This document shows, one piece after another, positions 1 to 6,527 of a DNA stretch of 7,470 bases. Position numbers and translations under genes: made by a program. Position 1 is the stretch's first letter. Each line of letters begins with the position of its first letter. Origin of the DNA: Verrucomicrobiales bacterium (GTDB lineage Bacteria; Verrucomicrobiota; Verrucomicrobiia; Verrucomicrobiales; DEV007); assembly GCA_022424805.1 (NCBI GenBank), contig JAKMGR010000010.1, positions 1-7,470 on the forward strand, read 5' to 3'. The notes beneath the pieces were generated by a model, which searched no databases, was not told the DNA's origin, and saw only the letters and a program-made list of their open reading frames with translations.

Positions 1-249
1 CTCGTGCCGAGACTGCCGCTACCAGATCGAAAACTTCAGGAGCGCGTACTCACCCACGGCAGCGAAGCTCTTCTGCTCACGGATGAGGGAAAGTTATCTT
101 CCTACAAGAACAGAGCCGAGGAAGACATCTTGCCGTTTGCTCTGAAAACACTGGCTAACGAATTCCAATCGCCGCCCGCATGGCTGCGAAATCACCGTGT
201 TGGGGAATACTGCTCGAAGATACGGGAATTAGTTGAGGGGGGGCGGTAA
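1..249 (+). CDS. 3' end of an unrecognised gene
   Basis: The reading frame is open from the first base and ends at TAA (247-249), giving about 82 C-terminal residues. A GTG at position 4 could serve as a start, but the absence of any upstream context makes a gene truncated by the window edge more likely. The visible part is hydrophilic, with no membrane segment. It includes a stretch reading LLLTDEGKLSSYKNRAEED and a tail with HRVGEYCSKIREL. I do not recognise the family and assign no function. It converges on folA, with only 18 bases between the two stop codons and no clear terminator between them. Confidence 0.6.
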   Translation, partial: LVPRLPLPDRKLQERVLTHGSEALLLTDEGKLSSYKNRAEEDILPFALKTLANEFQSPPAWLRNHRVGEYCSKIRELVEGGR

Positions 250-267
250 ACGCAGTGCGACCTCCAA

Positions 268-741
268 CTATTTTCTCACACACCGCCGAAGCTCAAAGTC
301 GTCGTCGCGATAGAGAATTTCTGCGATCGTGAAATCGTCCTCGAACTTGAGTAGGTGGGTGTCCCCTTCGTAGGGGTGAAACACATAGCTCAAATACACT
401 TCGTCGCACTGCGGGATCATTTCGCGATAGATCTGCCCTCCGCCTATGATGAAGATCGTTTCCTCGTCCTTCAGTAAATCCAGGGCCGCGTCACAACTTT
501 CGACTAACTCAAAACCTTCAGCGGGCTCTCTCAGACTTCGGGAAATCGCGACATTTCTCCGTTTTGGAAGAGGGCGGCCGAGGGATTCCATCGTCACTCG
601 TCCCATCACGATGGGATTTCCGAGCGTCAGCTTCTTGAACCACTTGAGGTCTTCGGAGATGCGCCAGGGAAGGTCACCGTCTTTGCCGATGACGCGGTTG
701 GACGCCATCGCGACGATCGCTTTGAGAACAGGCTTGCTCAT
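268..741 (-). CDS. folA: dihydrofolate reductase
   Basis: It reduces dihydrofolate to tetrahydrofolate with NADPH in the cytoplasm, regenerating the cofactor that ThyA oxidises. From the ATG at 741 the protein has 157 residues, a normal bacterial length. Visible motifs are the N-terminal strand and Met20-type loop (VIGKDGDLPW, 17-26), the substrate-binding acid D31 in SEDLKWFKK (E. coli Asp27), the cofactor segment IVMGRVTMESLGRPLP (44-59) with RRN and SR after it, the glycine-rich IIGGGQIY (98-105), and EGDTH (125-129). Sequence upstream of the chosen ATG carries only a weak GAGTGAGA ribosome-binding candidate. A TTG at 756 overlaps the thyA stop and would add five residues (MSENN); ATG is preferred but not certain. 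It lies 11 bases after thyA on the same strand, so the two are surely co-transcribed. No active-site residue appears to be missing. Confidence 0.96.
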   Translation of the reverse strand: MSKPVLKAIVAMASNRVIGKDGDLPWRISEDLKWFKKLTLGNPIVMGRVTMESLGRPLPKRRNVAISRSLREPAEGFELVESCDAALDLLKDEETIFIIGGGQIYREMIPQCDEVYLSYVFHPYEGDTHLLKFEDDFTIAEILYRDDDFELRRCVRK

Positions 742-752
742 ATTATTCTCAC

Positions 753-1556
753 TCAAACCGCGATGGGTGCTTTGATCGTTGGATGCGGATCGTAGCCTAC
801 CAATTCAAAATCTTCGTAAACGAATCCGTCGATTTCCTTCACGTCCGGATTCATCTTCATGGTTGGCAGTGGGCGGGGCTCGCGACTGAGTTGCAAGCGA
901 GCCTGTTCGAGGTGGTTCTGATAGAGATGCAAATCGCCGAAAGTGTGAACGAAATCACCGGGCTTCAGCCCGCAGACCTGAGCCATCATCATGCAAAGCA
1001 GCGCATACGAAGCGATGTTGAAAGGCACGCCGAGAAAGAGGTCCGCGCTGCGCTGGTAGAGCTGACAGCTCAGTTCGCCGCGACTCGTGTCGACGTAGAA
1101 TTGGAAGAGGGAATGGCAGGGTGGCAATGCCATTTCCTCGACATCGGCAGGATTCCACGCGCTGACGATATGGCGTCGACTCGTGGGATTGTTCCGGATC
1201 GAGTCTACGACACGTGCAATCTGGTCGATTGTCTCTCCGCTGTCGGCCACCTCCCAGGAACGCCACTGCTTTCCGTAAACGGGTCCGAGATTGCCATCTT
1301 TATCTGCCCACTCATCCCAGATCGTGACTTTGTTGTCTTTGAGATACTGAATGTTCGTGTCGCCTTTGAGAAACCAGAGCAGCTCGTGAATGATGGAGCG
1401 CAGGTGTAGTTTCTTGGTCGTGAGGCAGGGAAAGGTCTCGCGTAAATCAAAGCGGGCCTGTGCCCCGAAGACTCCGATCGTGCCGACGCCGGTCCGATCA
1501 TCGCGCGGCGTACCGTTCGTAAGAACATGATCAAGCAGGTCGAGGTAAGTTTTCAT
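753..1556 (-). CDS. thyA: thymidylate synthase (ThyA type)
   Basis: It methylates dUMP to dTMP using methylene-tetrahydrofolate as both carbon donor and reductant, and releases dihydrofolate for FolA. Starting at the ATG at 1556, the protein is 267 residues, against 264 in E. coli. Key parts are R21 in [18 protein letters not shown] (127-136, phosphate-binding arginines), the catalytic C147 in [25 protein letters not shown] (168-180, including D172 and N180), H210 and Y212 in GDLHLYQNH, and the classic ending IKAPIAV. Two extra residues lie between the catalytic cysteine and QRS compared with E. coli. The frame stays open upstream to a TTG at 1604, but the added residues ([10 protein letters not shown]...) do not look like the family, whereas MKTYLDLL is the usual start. 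No Shine-Dalgarno sits at normal distance before 1556. It is the first gene of a thyA-folA operon that diverges from acyP. Confidence 0.97.
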   Translation of the reverse strand: MKTYLDLLDHVLTNGTPRDDRTGVGTIGVFGAQARFDLRETFPCLTTKKLHLRSIIHELLWFLKGDTNIQYLKDNKVTIWDEWADKDGNLGPVYGKQWRSWEVADSGETIDQIARVVDSIRNNPTSRRHIVSAWNPADVEEMALPPCHSLFQFYVDTSRGELSCQLYQRSADLFLGVPFNIASYALLCMMMAQVCGLKPGDFVHTFGDLHLYQNHLEQARLQLSREPRPLPTMKMNPDVKEIDGFVYEDFELVGYDPHPTIKAPIAV

Positions 1557-1593
1557 GGCGCGGGGAAGTAACAAACATCGTGAACCAACCTCC
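1531..1593 (-). promoter_or_regulatory. possible leader ORF with Shine-Dalgarno overlapping the thyA start
   Basis: On the minus strand GGAGG (1593-1589) lies 10 bases before an ATG (1578-1576) that opens a 15-codon frame, [15 protein letters not shown], ending with TGA at 1533-1531. This frame differs from thyA and runs across the thyA start at 1556. It is the only good Shine-Dalgarno in the leader, and it serves this short frame better than thyA itself. It might deliver ribosomes to thyA by coupling, or it may be chance. No homology is claimed. Confidence 0.2.
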
Positions 1594-1645
1594 GCCCTTC
1601 GCAACCCTTTTCCCTCTTTCCGCTGGCGGGGACTCGGTCTTTGGT

Positions 1646-1674
1646 TTTAGAATGACTTGATGACAGCACGTCAG
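1646..1674 (-). promoter_or_regulatory. candidate promoter for thyA-folA
   Basis: Read on the minus strand, a -35-like CTGACG (1674-1669) is followed after 17 bases by a -10-like TCTAAA (1651-1646). Each box matches the sigma-70 consensus at four of six positions. The predicted transcript would begin near 1640 and give a leader of about 80 bases before the thyA ATG. The element lies over the first codons of the divergent acyP gene. Confidence 0.35.
1648..1653 (+). promoter_or_regulatory. candidate -10 element for acyP, possibly leaderless
   Basis: TAGAAT matches five of six bases of the sigma-70 -10 consensus and ends seven bases before the acyP ATG at 1660. Transcription would therefore begin at or next to the start codon, giving a leaderless message. 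No recognisable -35 box lies 16-18 bases upstream and no Shine-Dalgarno precedes the gene. The box overlaps the minus-strand -10 candidate of thyA. Confidence 0.22.
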
Positions 1675-1932
1675 TATTTTTTCTCCGGACGAGTGCAGGG
1701 AGTGGGCTTCCGCTACTCGACCAAGCAACTTGCAAAAGGTTTCGATGTCCTTGGTTGGGTGCGGAATCTCGGTGATGGTCGCGTAGAATTGCAAATCATG
1801 GGTGACGAGGAGGAACTCGATGAATTCATTCAGGAAATGCACGATAGTCCGATGGGGCACCACATTCAGGAACAGGAAGAGCGTGCCGTGCCGCTTTTGG
1901 AAGATGTTAGAGGGTTTTCGATTCGGAATTAG
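1660..1932 (+). CDS. acyP: acylphosphatase
   Basis: A small cytoplasmic enzyme that hydrolyses the carboxyl-phosphate bond of acyl phosphates such as acetyl phosphate or carbamoyl phosphate. Starting at the ATG at 1660, it has 90 residues, the normal family size. The signature GRVQGVGFR (10-18) holds the phosphate-binding arginine R18, and GWVRNLGDGRVE (32-43) holds the catalytic asparagine N36. The end, GFSIRN, corresponds to the usual C-terminal strand. A TTG directly before the ATG (1657) would add one residue and is less likely. There is no Shine-Dalgarno. The stop is three bases before the ABC ATPase start, so the gene appears to head the exporter operon. Whether it works with the transporter is unknown, since acylphosphatases are often linked by transcription only. 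Confidence 0.94.
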   Translation: MTARQYFFSGRVQGVGFRYSTKQLAKGFDVLGWVRNLGDGRVELQIMGDEEELDEFIQEMHDSPMGHHIQEQEERAVPLLEDVRGFSIRN

Positions 1933-1935
1933 ATA

Positions 1936-2826
1936 ATGAGTGAACACGCAGTCGAAGTTAACAATCTTACCAAGGTGTTTCGCACCGGGATCGGCAATCA
2001 GTATGTCGTTGCGGTCGATAATCTTTCCTTTCGTGTCGAGGCTGGCGAGGTTTACGGACTGATTGGTCCAAATGGATCCGGCAAGTCCACGACGATGAAA
2101 GTGGTGCTCGGGCTAATGGCGGCGAGCAAAGGGGAGGCAAAGGTTTTTGGTCTCGACAGCGGCGATATTCGAGCTCGGAGCGAAATAGGATTTCTTCCAG
2201 AAAACCCATATTTCTACAAGCACCTTACCGGTGCCGAGACGCTCAAATTTTACGGCAAGCTCTGCGGGATACGAGGTAAGAAACTCAAGGCGCGGGTTGC
2301 AGAATTGCTTGAGATAGTCGGCTTGGAGGACGCGGCGAGGCGTCGGCTCGGTGGATATTCCAAAGGGATGCTTCAGCGCATCGGTCTCGCACAAAGTCTG
2401 GTGCAAAATCCGCGCCTCGTCATTCTCGATGAGCCGACCGCTGGCGTCGACCCGGTTGGATCGCGTGAAATCAGGGACCTCATTTTGAGGCTGAAAGAAG
2501 AGGGCTACACGGTTTTTCTCTGCTCGCATTTGCTGGAGCAAGTGCAGGAAGTCTGCGATCGTGTCGGAATCATTTTTGAGGGCCGGATGCGCCGCGAGGG
2601 GAAACTCGAGGAACTCATCAAGATCGAGAAGCAAACTGCCATGACGCTGGAAAATGCTTCACCTGAGTTGCTCGCCAAGATCGAGGGCCTCGTGGCGTCG
2701 GAGGAGGGCGCCGCTATAGTCGAAACCGGGCATCCCCGCACGACGCTGGAGAGGCTTTTTATTCAAATTGCAGAGAGGCGCAGCAAAGAAAAAGCATCTG
2801 CTGAGAAGAAGGAGGAGGCATCATGA
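1936..2826 (+). CDS. ABC transporter ATP-binding protein
   Basis: This is the ATP-hydrolysing subunit of a two-gene ABC-2 type exporter, acting on the cytoplasmic face of the membrane with the permease encoded next. Domains in the 296 residues are Walker A GPNGSGKST (44-52, K50), a Q-loop region FLPENPYFYKHLT (87-98) with glutamate E89 where many families have glutamine, signature YSKGMLQR (141-148), Walker B LVILDEP (161-167, D165 and E166), a D-loop around VDP (171-173) and the H-loop H198 in SHLLEQ. YSKGM and the glutamate are common in NatA-like exporter ATPases, so the protein should be active. After about residue 220 comes a C-terminal extension of some 75 residues, ending in a highly charged Lys/Glu tail. 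No good Shine-Dalgarno precedes the ATG; it starts three bases after acyP. Its last codons contain the Shine-Dalgarno of the permease, and the genes overlap by ATGA. The substrate cannot be told from sequence. Confidence 0.94.
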   Translation: MSEHAVEVNNLTKVFRTGIGNQYVVAVDNLSFRVEAGEVYGLIGPNGSGKSTTMKVVLGLMAASKGEAKVFGLDSGDIRARSEIGFLPENPYFYKHLTGAETLKFYGKLCGIRGKKLKARVAELLEIVGLEDAARRRLGGYSKGMLQRIGLAQSLVQNPRLVILDEPTAGVDPVGSREIRDLILRLKEEGYTVFLCSHLLEQVQEVCDRVGIIFEGRMRREGKLEELIKIEKQTAMTLENASPELLAKIEGLVASEEGAAIVETGHPRTTLERLFIQIAERRSKEKASAEKKEEAS

Positions 2827-3731
2827 GCGACGAAGCGATCACCCCACGAGCTCCGGGGAAAAAGATACCAATATTCTCGGTCACTCGAGTCTGGACAATC
2901 GCAATGAGCACGGTGACGCAGCTCGTGCGGATGAAGACTTTCTACTTTCTTCTAGCCTTTGCCTTGCTTCTTCTCGTGGTGGGAAATGTAAGTTTTGCTT
3001 CCTCACCTGCGCAGGCTTTGTCGACTTTGAAGAAAGTTTCTTTTGGCGCGATCGACCTCTTTGCCTGGCTATTTGCGATTGTGGCGACGGCTCTTCTCAT
3101 TCCTCGCGATATTGAGGACCGGACGCTTTACACGATTCTCTCGAAGCCGGTTCGCAGGGGCGAATATCTTTTGGGCAAACTCGCCGGAGTCCTGGTTGTC
3201 ATCGGCGTATCGCTAGCGGTGATGTTCGTGATTTGTTCGATCATGATCATCTGGAAGCAGGTGGGCTACATGGCAGACGAGCAGGCTGGTGGAGGAAGGA
3301 AGGAGGATATTGCGGCGTCTTTGGCTTTGATCGCAAAAAACGGATTCCGGATTGAGTTAGCTGCGGCGGCCTACGCATCGTTCCTGAAAGCAGCCGTCGT
3401 TGCTGCGGTTACGATTCTGCTTTCCACATTCGCTTCGAGCTCGCTCTTCACAATCATCATCAGCATTCTCGTTTTTCTCGTCGGGCATGCCCACTCGATG
3501 GCGACAGACTACTGGCTGCGGGTAACCGACAACAGCATGGCAGTGCTGATGGTGTTGAAGATATTCAAAATCGTCATCCCGAATTTTCAGCTCTTTTCGT
3601 TTAGCGAGGGTATTGTCACCGGCGCCGCGCTGGCGCCTGGCGTCCTTTGGCAAATGACGTGGCTGACAGCGGGATATCTCGTCGTCTTTATTTTTATCTC
3701 GCTCATCGCATTCGTCGATAAGGAGTTTTAA
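2823..3731 (+). CDS. ABC-2 type transporter permease
   Basis: The 302-residue membrane subunit of the exporter. Reading hydrophobicity by eye, I place about six membrane segments near residues 39-58, 76-94, 120-143, 178-203, 206-223 and 277-297. The cytoplasmic stretch after the second segment, IPRDIEDRTLYTILSKPVRR (93-112), is the typical coupling region of ABC-2 permeases, which meets the ATPase. A polar loop (about 146-175) contains a GGGRKED patch. The start is strongly supported: AAGGAGG lies at 2809-2815, within the longer run GGAGGAGG at 2811-2818, and the ATG overlaps the ATPase stop as ATGA, indicating translational coupling. It has no large periplasmic domain of the MacB type. The substrate is unknown; candidates in this architecture range from ions and antibiotics to lipids. 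Confidence 0.92.
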   Translation: MSDEAITPRAPGKKIPIFSVTRVWTIAMSTVTQLVRMKTFYFLLAFALLLLVVGNVSFASSPAQALSTLKKVSFGAIDLFAWLFAIVATALLIPRDIEDRTLYTILSKPVRRGEYLLGKLAGVLVVIGVSLAVMFVICSIMIIWKQVGYMADEQAGGGRKEDIAASLALIAKNGFRIELAAAAYASFLKAAVVAAVTILLSTFASSSLFTIIISILVFLVGHAHSMATDYWLRVTDNSMAVLMVLKIFKIVIPNFQLFSFSEGIVTGAALAPGVLWQMTWLTAGYLVVFIFISLIAFVDKEF

Positions 3732-3734
3732 TCC

Positions 3735-4586
3735 GTGAAAAAGCTGCTCCAGAAAATTCCCAAGTGGATCCAGATTCTCACCTTCCTCGCGGTATTCGGC
3801 ATTGTTCGGGCACCCTTTGAGGATGATCTGCGGATGCGACTGGTCAGCAATGGCATTTTGTTGCCGCCTCCGGCAAAGGACGCTCTCGGCCAATTGAACC
3901 AGTCAGCCCTCATGGGAACGCTCGGAGGGCTGCGGAGCATTGTCAGTTCGTATCTCGTACTCGAGGCTTTTGATCACTTTTCCTTGAAAGAATGGGAAGA
4001 GCTTCGTTCGGATTACCGAGTCATCACCGCCCTCGAACCTCGCGACGAAAATCACTGGCGCAACGTAGTCTGGCACATTGGAATCAATGCGACTGCGAAC
4101 ATGGAGGTCGACGAAAAGATTCCCGAGTTTGAGCGAATGCGCCGATTCAATGAATACGCCGTTGGTGCAATAGAGTTGGCCGAAGAGGGCCTGGGACAAA
4201 ACCCCGACTCGGCCATCATCCGGCTGCAGCTCGCGGAGGTTTACAAGGAAAAGTTGAACGATCCTTGTGAAACAGCGCGCGTCTACGGGGAAATGATCGG
4301 ACTTCCCGATTCGCCCGGTTATGCGAAGCGCTTTCACGGATACTATCTCGCCCAATGCCCCGGTCGCGAGAATAGTGCCTACGATCACCTCATCCGGCTG
4401 TATCGCGAGAGCGAGAACAACCATCTGCCCTCCCTGATTATTCACATCAAAGATCTCGAGAAGAAGCTCGATATTCCCTTTGCCCTGCGGATTCCAGACC
4501 CTTATCCGCCGCTACCTGGGCAGGGGAGAGCGAAGCCAGAGAATCCAGATGGCATTCCTGATTTCACCGATCCGGCTCCGAAGTAG
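3735..4586 (+). CDS. membrane-anchored TPR-like protein, exporter partner
   Basis: A 283-residue protein of unknown function. The start is GTG at 3735, backed by AAGGAG (3720-3725) placed nine bases upstream inside the end of the permease gene. Residues 1-10 are basic (MKKLLQKIPK), followed by one hydrophobic segment at about 11-24, so it is probably anchored in the inner membrane with most of the protein outside the cytoplasm. A conserved-looking block contains GGLRSIVSSYLVLEA (64-78), then DYRVITALEPRDENHW (93-108) and WHIGINA (113-119). Residues about 137-190 resemble TPR helix pairs (YAVGAIELAEEGL, AIIRLQLAEVYKEKL). The last 35 residues are proline-rich. From memory, the block resembles TPR proteins next to ABC-2 exporters in other bacteria, where ITxLxPRxxxxW recurs; that is recall, not a search. 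It follows the permease by three bases, so it probably assists or regulates the exporter. Confidence 0.8.
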   Translation: MKKLLQKIPKWIQILTFLAVFGIVRAPFEDDLRMRLVSNGILLPPPAKDALGQLNQSALMGTLGGLRSIVSSYLVLEAFDHFSLKEWEELRSDYRVITALEPRDENHWRNVVWHIGINATANMEVDEKIPEFERMRRFNEYAVGAIELAEEGLGQNPDSAIIRLQLAEVYKEKLNDPCETARVYGEMIGLPDSPGYAKRFHGYYLAQCPGRENSAYDHLIRLYRESENNHLPSLIIHIKDLEKKLDIPFALRIPDPYPPLPGQGRAKPENPDGIPDFTDPAPK

Positions 4587-4612
4587 CGGAAAGGGATGGC
4601 GATTTCAAACGT

Positions 4613-4639
4613 GAGCTCGGCTTCGCCTGCTTTATATTT
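4613..4639 (+). terminator. candidate Rho-independent terminator of the exporter operon
   Basis: Twenty-six bases after the TPR-like gene stop, AGC (4614-4616) and GGC (4619-4621) can pair with GCC (4625-4627) and GCT (4629-4631) around a TTC loop, with a small TC/T internal bulge. A T-rich run TTTATATTT (4631-4639) follows at once. The stem is short and broken, so termination may be weak. It sits inside a larger perfect 7-base inverted repeat, ATGGCGA (4596-4602) and TCGCCAT (4639-4645). Confidence 0.4.
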
Positions 4640-4697
4640 CGCCATTTGCAGCATCAATTGTTCTTTACTGAGACTATTTCAAAACGGCTGGTTTCCA

Positions 4698-4731
4698 TTG
4701 CGTTGCAAATCGAAGCATCTATGTTTAGTTT
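4698..4731 (+). promoter_or_regulatory. candidate promoter for the metallophosphoesterase run
   Basis: Two overlapping weak sigma-70-like pairs are visible. One is TTGCGT (4698-4703) with TATGTT (4720-4725), spacer 16. The other is TTGCAA (4703-4708) with TAGTTT (4726-4731), spacer 17. Neither is close to consensus. Position and AT-richness, 45-75 bases before the ATG at 4775, make this the likeliest promoter area in the gap from 4587 to 4774. Confidence 0.25.
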
Positions 4732-4735
4732 CGTG

Positions 4736-4754
4736 GGCTAGTCCCCGCCTAGCC
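4736..4754 (+). promoter_or_regulatory. small hairpin just before the metallophosphoesterase start
   Basis: GGCTAG (4736-4741) and CTAGCC (4749-4754) form a perfect six-base stem around a seven-base loop. It ends 20 bases before the ATG at 4775 and has no T-run after it, so it is not a terminator. It could be a leader structure or a protein-binding dyad. Such a short stem may also arise by chance. Confidence 0.25.
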
Positions 4755-4774
4755 GATCACCAAATGCCCCGTTC

Positions 4775-5497
4775 ATGAAATATGCCATTTTCGGAGATAT
4801 CCATGCTAACCTCGAAGCATTCGAGGCAGTGTTGGAGGATGCCGATCACCAGGGCTGTATCGACCATATCTGTGTTGGTGATATCGTCGGATATGCGTCT
4901 GAGCCGAACAAGTGCCTCGCTATCGTTCGCGATATGGACTGCCCGGTCGTAAAAGGGAATCACGACGAGGAGGCAATTCTCGATACTTCCCTTGAAGGAC
5001 TCAATCCTCTCGCTCGCCACGCCATGGAATGGACACGCGAGCAGCTCAACGAAGACGAGCGCGAATATCTCGGCAGCCTCAAGCTCGTCCGGCAGGTGCG
5101 CGATTTCACGATCGTTCATGCCACCCTCGACACTCCCGGAGGCTGGACCTACGTGACGAACAAATTCGATGCGATGGCAAGCTTCAGCTACCAATTCACC
5201 CAGCTCTGTTTTTACGGCCACACCCACACTCCTCGCATTTACGCGAAAGGAAACAGCGTCGAGCCGATCGAGGAAACATCGGTTCAGTTGGAGATGGGCA
5301 AAAAGTATTTCATCAACGTGGGCAGCGTTGGCCAGCCTCGCGATGGCGATTGGCGCGCCTCCTACGCGATTTACGATGTCGAAAATCAAGAGGTGACGAT
5401 TCAGCGCCTCGAATACGACATTCAGAAAACGCAGGACAAGATCATCGAAGCTGGTTTGCCGGAGATGCTTGCTCACCGACTTTCACTCGGAAAATAG
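4775..5497 (+). CDS. metallophosphoesterase (calcineurin-like, YfcE/MJ0936 style)
   Basis: A cytoplasmic two-metal phosphoesterase, probably a phosphodiesterase, of unknown substrate. In 240 residues all metal-site motifs are in order: GDIHAN (7-12, D8 and H10), GDIVGY (35-40, D36), GNHDE (61-65, N62 and H63), VHAT (114-117, H115) and GHTH (148-151, H149 and H151). The strand NVGSVGQPRDGDWRASYAIYD (181-201) is typical of the YfcE/MJ0936 branch. VHAT replaces the commoner VHG, but the metal-binding histidine is kept. The C-terminal 30 residues are charged and probably helical. The ATG fits the family start exactly, yet no Shine-Dalgarno precedes it. It heads a three-gene run with the GT9 gene starting one base after its stop. 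Broader members act on cyclic nucleotides or small phosphodiesters; nothing here decides which. Confidence 0.9.
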   Translation: MKYAIFGDIHANLEAFEAVLEDADHQGCIDHICVGDIVGYASEPNKCLAIVRDMDCPVVKGNHDEEAILDTSLEGLNPLARHAMEWTREQLNEDEREYLGSLKLVRQVRDFTIVHATLDTPGGWTYVTNKFDAMASFSYQFTQLCFYGHTHTPRIYAKGNSVEPIEETSVQLEMGKKYFINVGSVGQPRDGDWRASYAIYDVENQEVTIQRLEYDIQKTQDKIIEAGLPEMLAHRLSLGK

Positions 5498-5498
5498 C

Positions 5499-6527
5499 GT
5501 GAAGCTGACTGGTAACGAGCGGATTCTGGTGCTCAAACCGAGTTCTCTCGGCGACATTGTGCATACCCTGCCGGTTGTAAATGCGATTCGTCGTACTTTC
5601 CCGGATGTGGCAATTGACTGGCTCGCGAATACGGAGTGGTGTCCTTTGTTGGAGGGGAGTCCGATTCTTGATCGAGTGATCCCGTTTCCGCGTCGAGAGT
5701 TTCGCGGGGTTTCCGGCTTATTTCGGGCGAAAAGTTGGGCACAGAGGGAATTGAGAAAAGATCCCTACGACCTTGCACTTGATTTCCAGGGGCTGCTGCG
5801 AAGCGGGCTGCTCGCTCGCCTTTCCAAAGCAAGGAATGTCTGGGGTTTTTCCAACGCACGCGAAGGTGCCCATCTGCTCTACGGAAATTCGATCTGTGTG
5901 CAGGATTGGAAAGAAAAACATGCCGTGGAGCGAAATTGCGAACTTGTGCAGATGTTGGGCATCGAGACTCCGCCTATCGAGTTCCCTCTACCCGAAGGAG
6001 ATCCAGTTTCGATTCCCGAAGATCAGACTGACCGCGCTGTAATCCTTCACCCTTTTTCCAGGGGGGCAGGGAAATCCCTTTCTGTGGAGGAGGTTATCAA
6101 TTTGTGTCAAAAGCTGGAACCCCATCCCGTTTGGCTTGTAGGAAGGGCCGAGCTCGAAGGTGTCCATGCCTGGCCTGACAACGTAGTTAACCTGGTCAAC
6201 GAAACCTCACTCCCTCAATTGATTCACCTGCTTAGGCGAGCTGCCTGGACAATCAGCGTAGACAGCGGCCCGATGCATCTCGCCGCAGCTGTTGGTGACC
6301 GAGTGCTTTCCATTCACACCTGGTCAAATCCCGCTACCGTTGGCCCATGGCGACCGAATGCCTTCGCGTGGCGTTACGGAAAGATTCTCTCGGTCGCCGA
6401 AATCCGGGCTGCCAATTTTGTGGAACGGCGCGATCTCAAGAGTCATTTTGAATCCCGTGAGCGATTGATCGATCCGGTTGATATCGCAGCCATAGCGGAG
6501 TTTACAAAGGAGAAGCTTGCTCCATGA
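5499..6527 (+). CDS. glycosyltransferase family 9, heptosyltransferase-like
   Basis: GT9 enzymes transfer ADP-heptose to growing lipopolysaccharide core on the cytoplasmic face of the inner membrane. Using GTG at 5499, one base after the preceding stop, the protein has 342 residues, similar to WaaC/WaaF. The N-terminal ILVLKPSSLGDIVHTLP (9-25) carries the family catalytic-type aspartate D19. Then come LALDFQGLLRSGL (92-104), VILHPFSRGAGKSL (181-194, with lysine K192 where WaaC has its donor-binding lysine) and the C-terminal donor site SVDSGPMHLAAAVG (253-266). A TTG at 5469 would add ten residues overlapping the upstream gene; the family normally begins just before ILVLK, which favours GTG. 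The stop overlaps the rnhA start as ATGA. The gene suggests a Gram-negative envelope. WaaC, WaaF or another GT9 specificity cannot be separated here, so no symbol is given. Confidence 0.9.
   Translation: MKLTGNERILVLKPSSLGDIVHTLPVVNAIRRTFPDVAIDWLANTEWCPLLEGSPILDRVIPFPRREFRGVSGLFRAKSWAQRELRKDPYDLALDFQGLLRSGLLARLSKARNVWGFSNAREGAHLLYGNSICVQDWKEKHAVERNCELVQMLGIETPPIEFPLPEGDPVSIPEDQTDRAVILHPFSRGAGKSLSVEEVINLCQKLEPHPVWLVGRAELEGVHAWPDNVVNLVNETSLPQLIHLLRRAAWTISVDSGPMHLAAAVGDRVLSIHTWSNPATVGPWRPNAFAWRYGKILSVAEIRAANFVERRDLKSHFESRERLIDPVDIAAIAEFTKEKLAP

Noticed and set aside
783..1409. 208-codon plus-strand frame
   Set aside because: It is antisense to thyA, which has its full catalytic set; the plus-strand frame has no family features.
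1531..1947. 138-codon minus-strand frame across acyP
   Set aside because: It covers acyP in reverse and the divergent region. Only its last 15 codons, with the GGAGG site, were kept as a weak leader-ORF candidate.
2023..2550. Non-consensus ABC signature YSKGM and glutamate in the Q-loop as signs of a dead ATPase
   Set aside because: Both variants are common in NatA-like exporter ATPases, and Walker A, Walker B and the H-loop are complete.
3357..4445. Two long minus-strand frames opposite the permease and TPR-like genes
   Set aside because: Charged, low-complexity products mirroring the membrane and helical codons of the real genes; no motif and no plausible start signal.
4596..4778. 60-codon plus-strand frame in the gap after the TPR-like gene
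   Set aside because: The purine run AAAGGG abuts the ATG with no proper spacing, the frame passes through the terminator-like hairpin, and the product resembles nothing.
4757..5476. 239-codon minus-strand frame
   Set aside because: It lies entirely opposite the metallophosphoesterase gene, whose metal motifs are all intact; the reverse frame shows no recognisable motif and is a by-product of codon bias.
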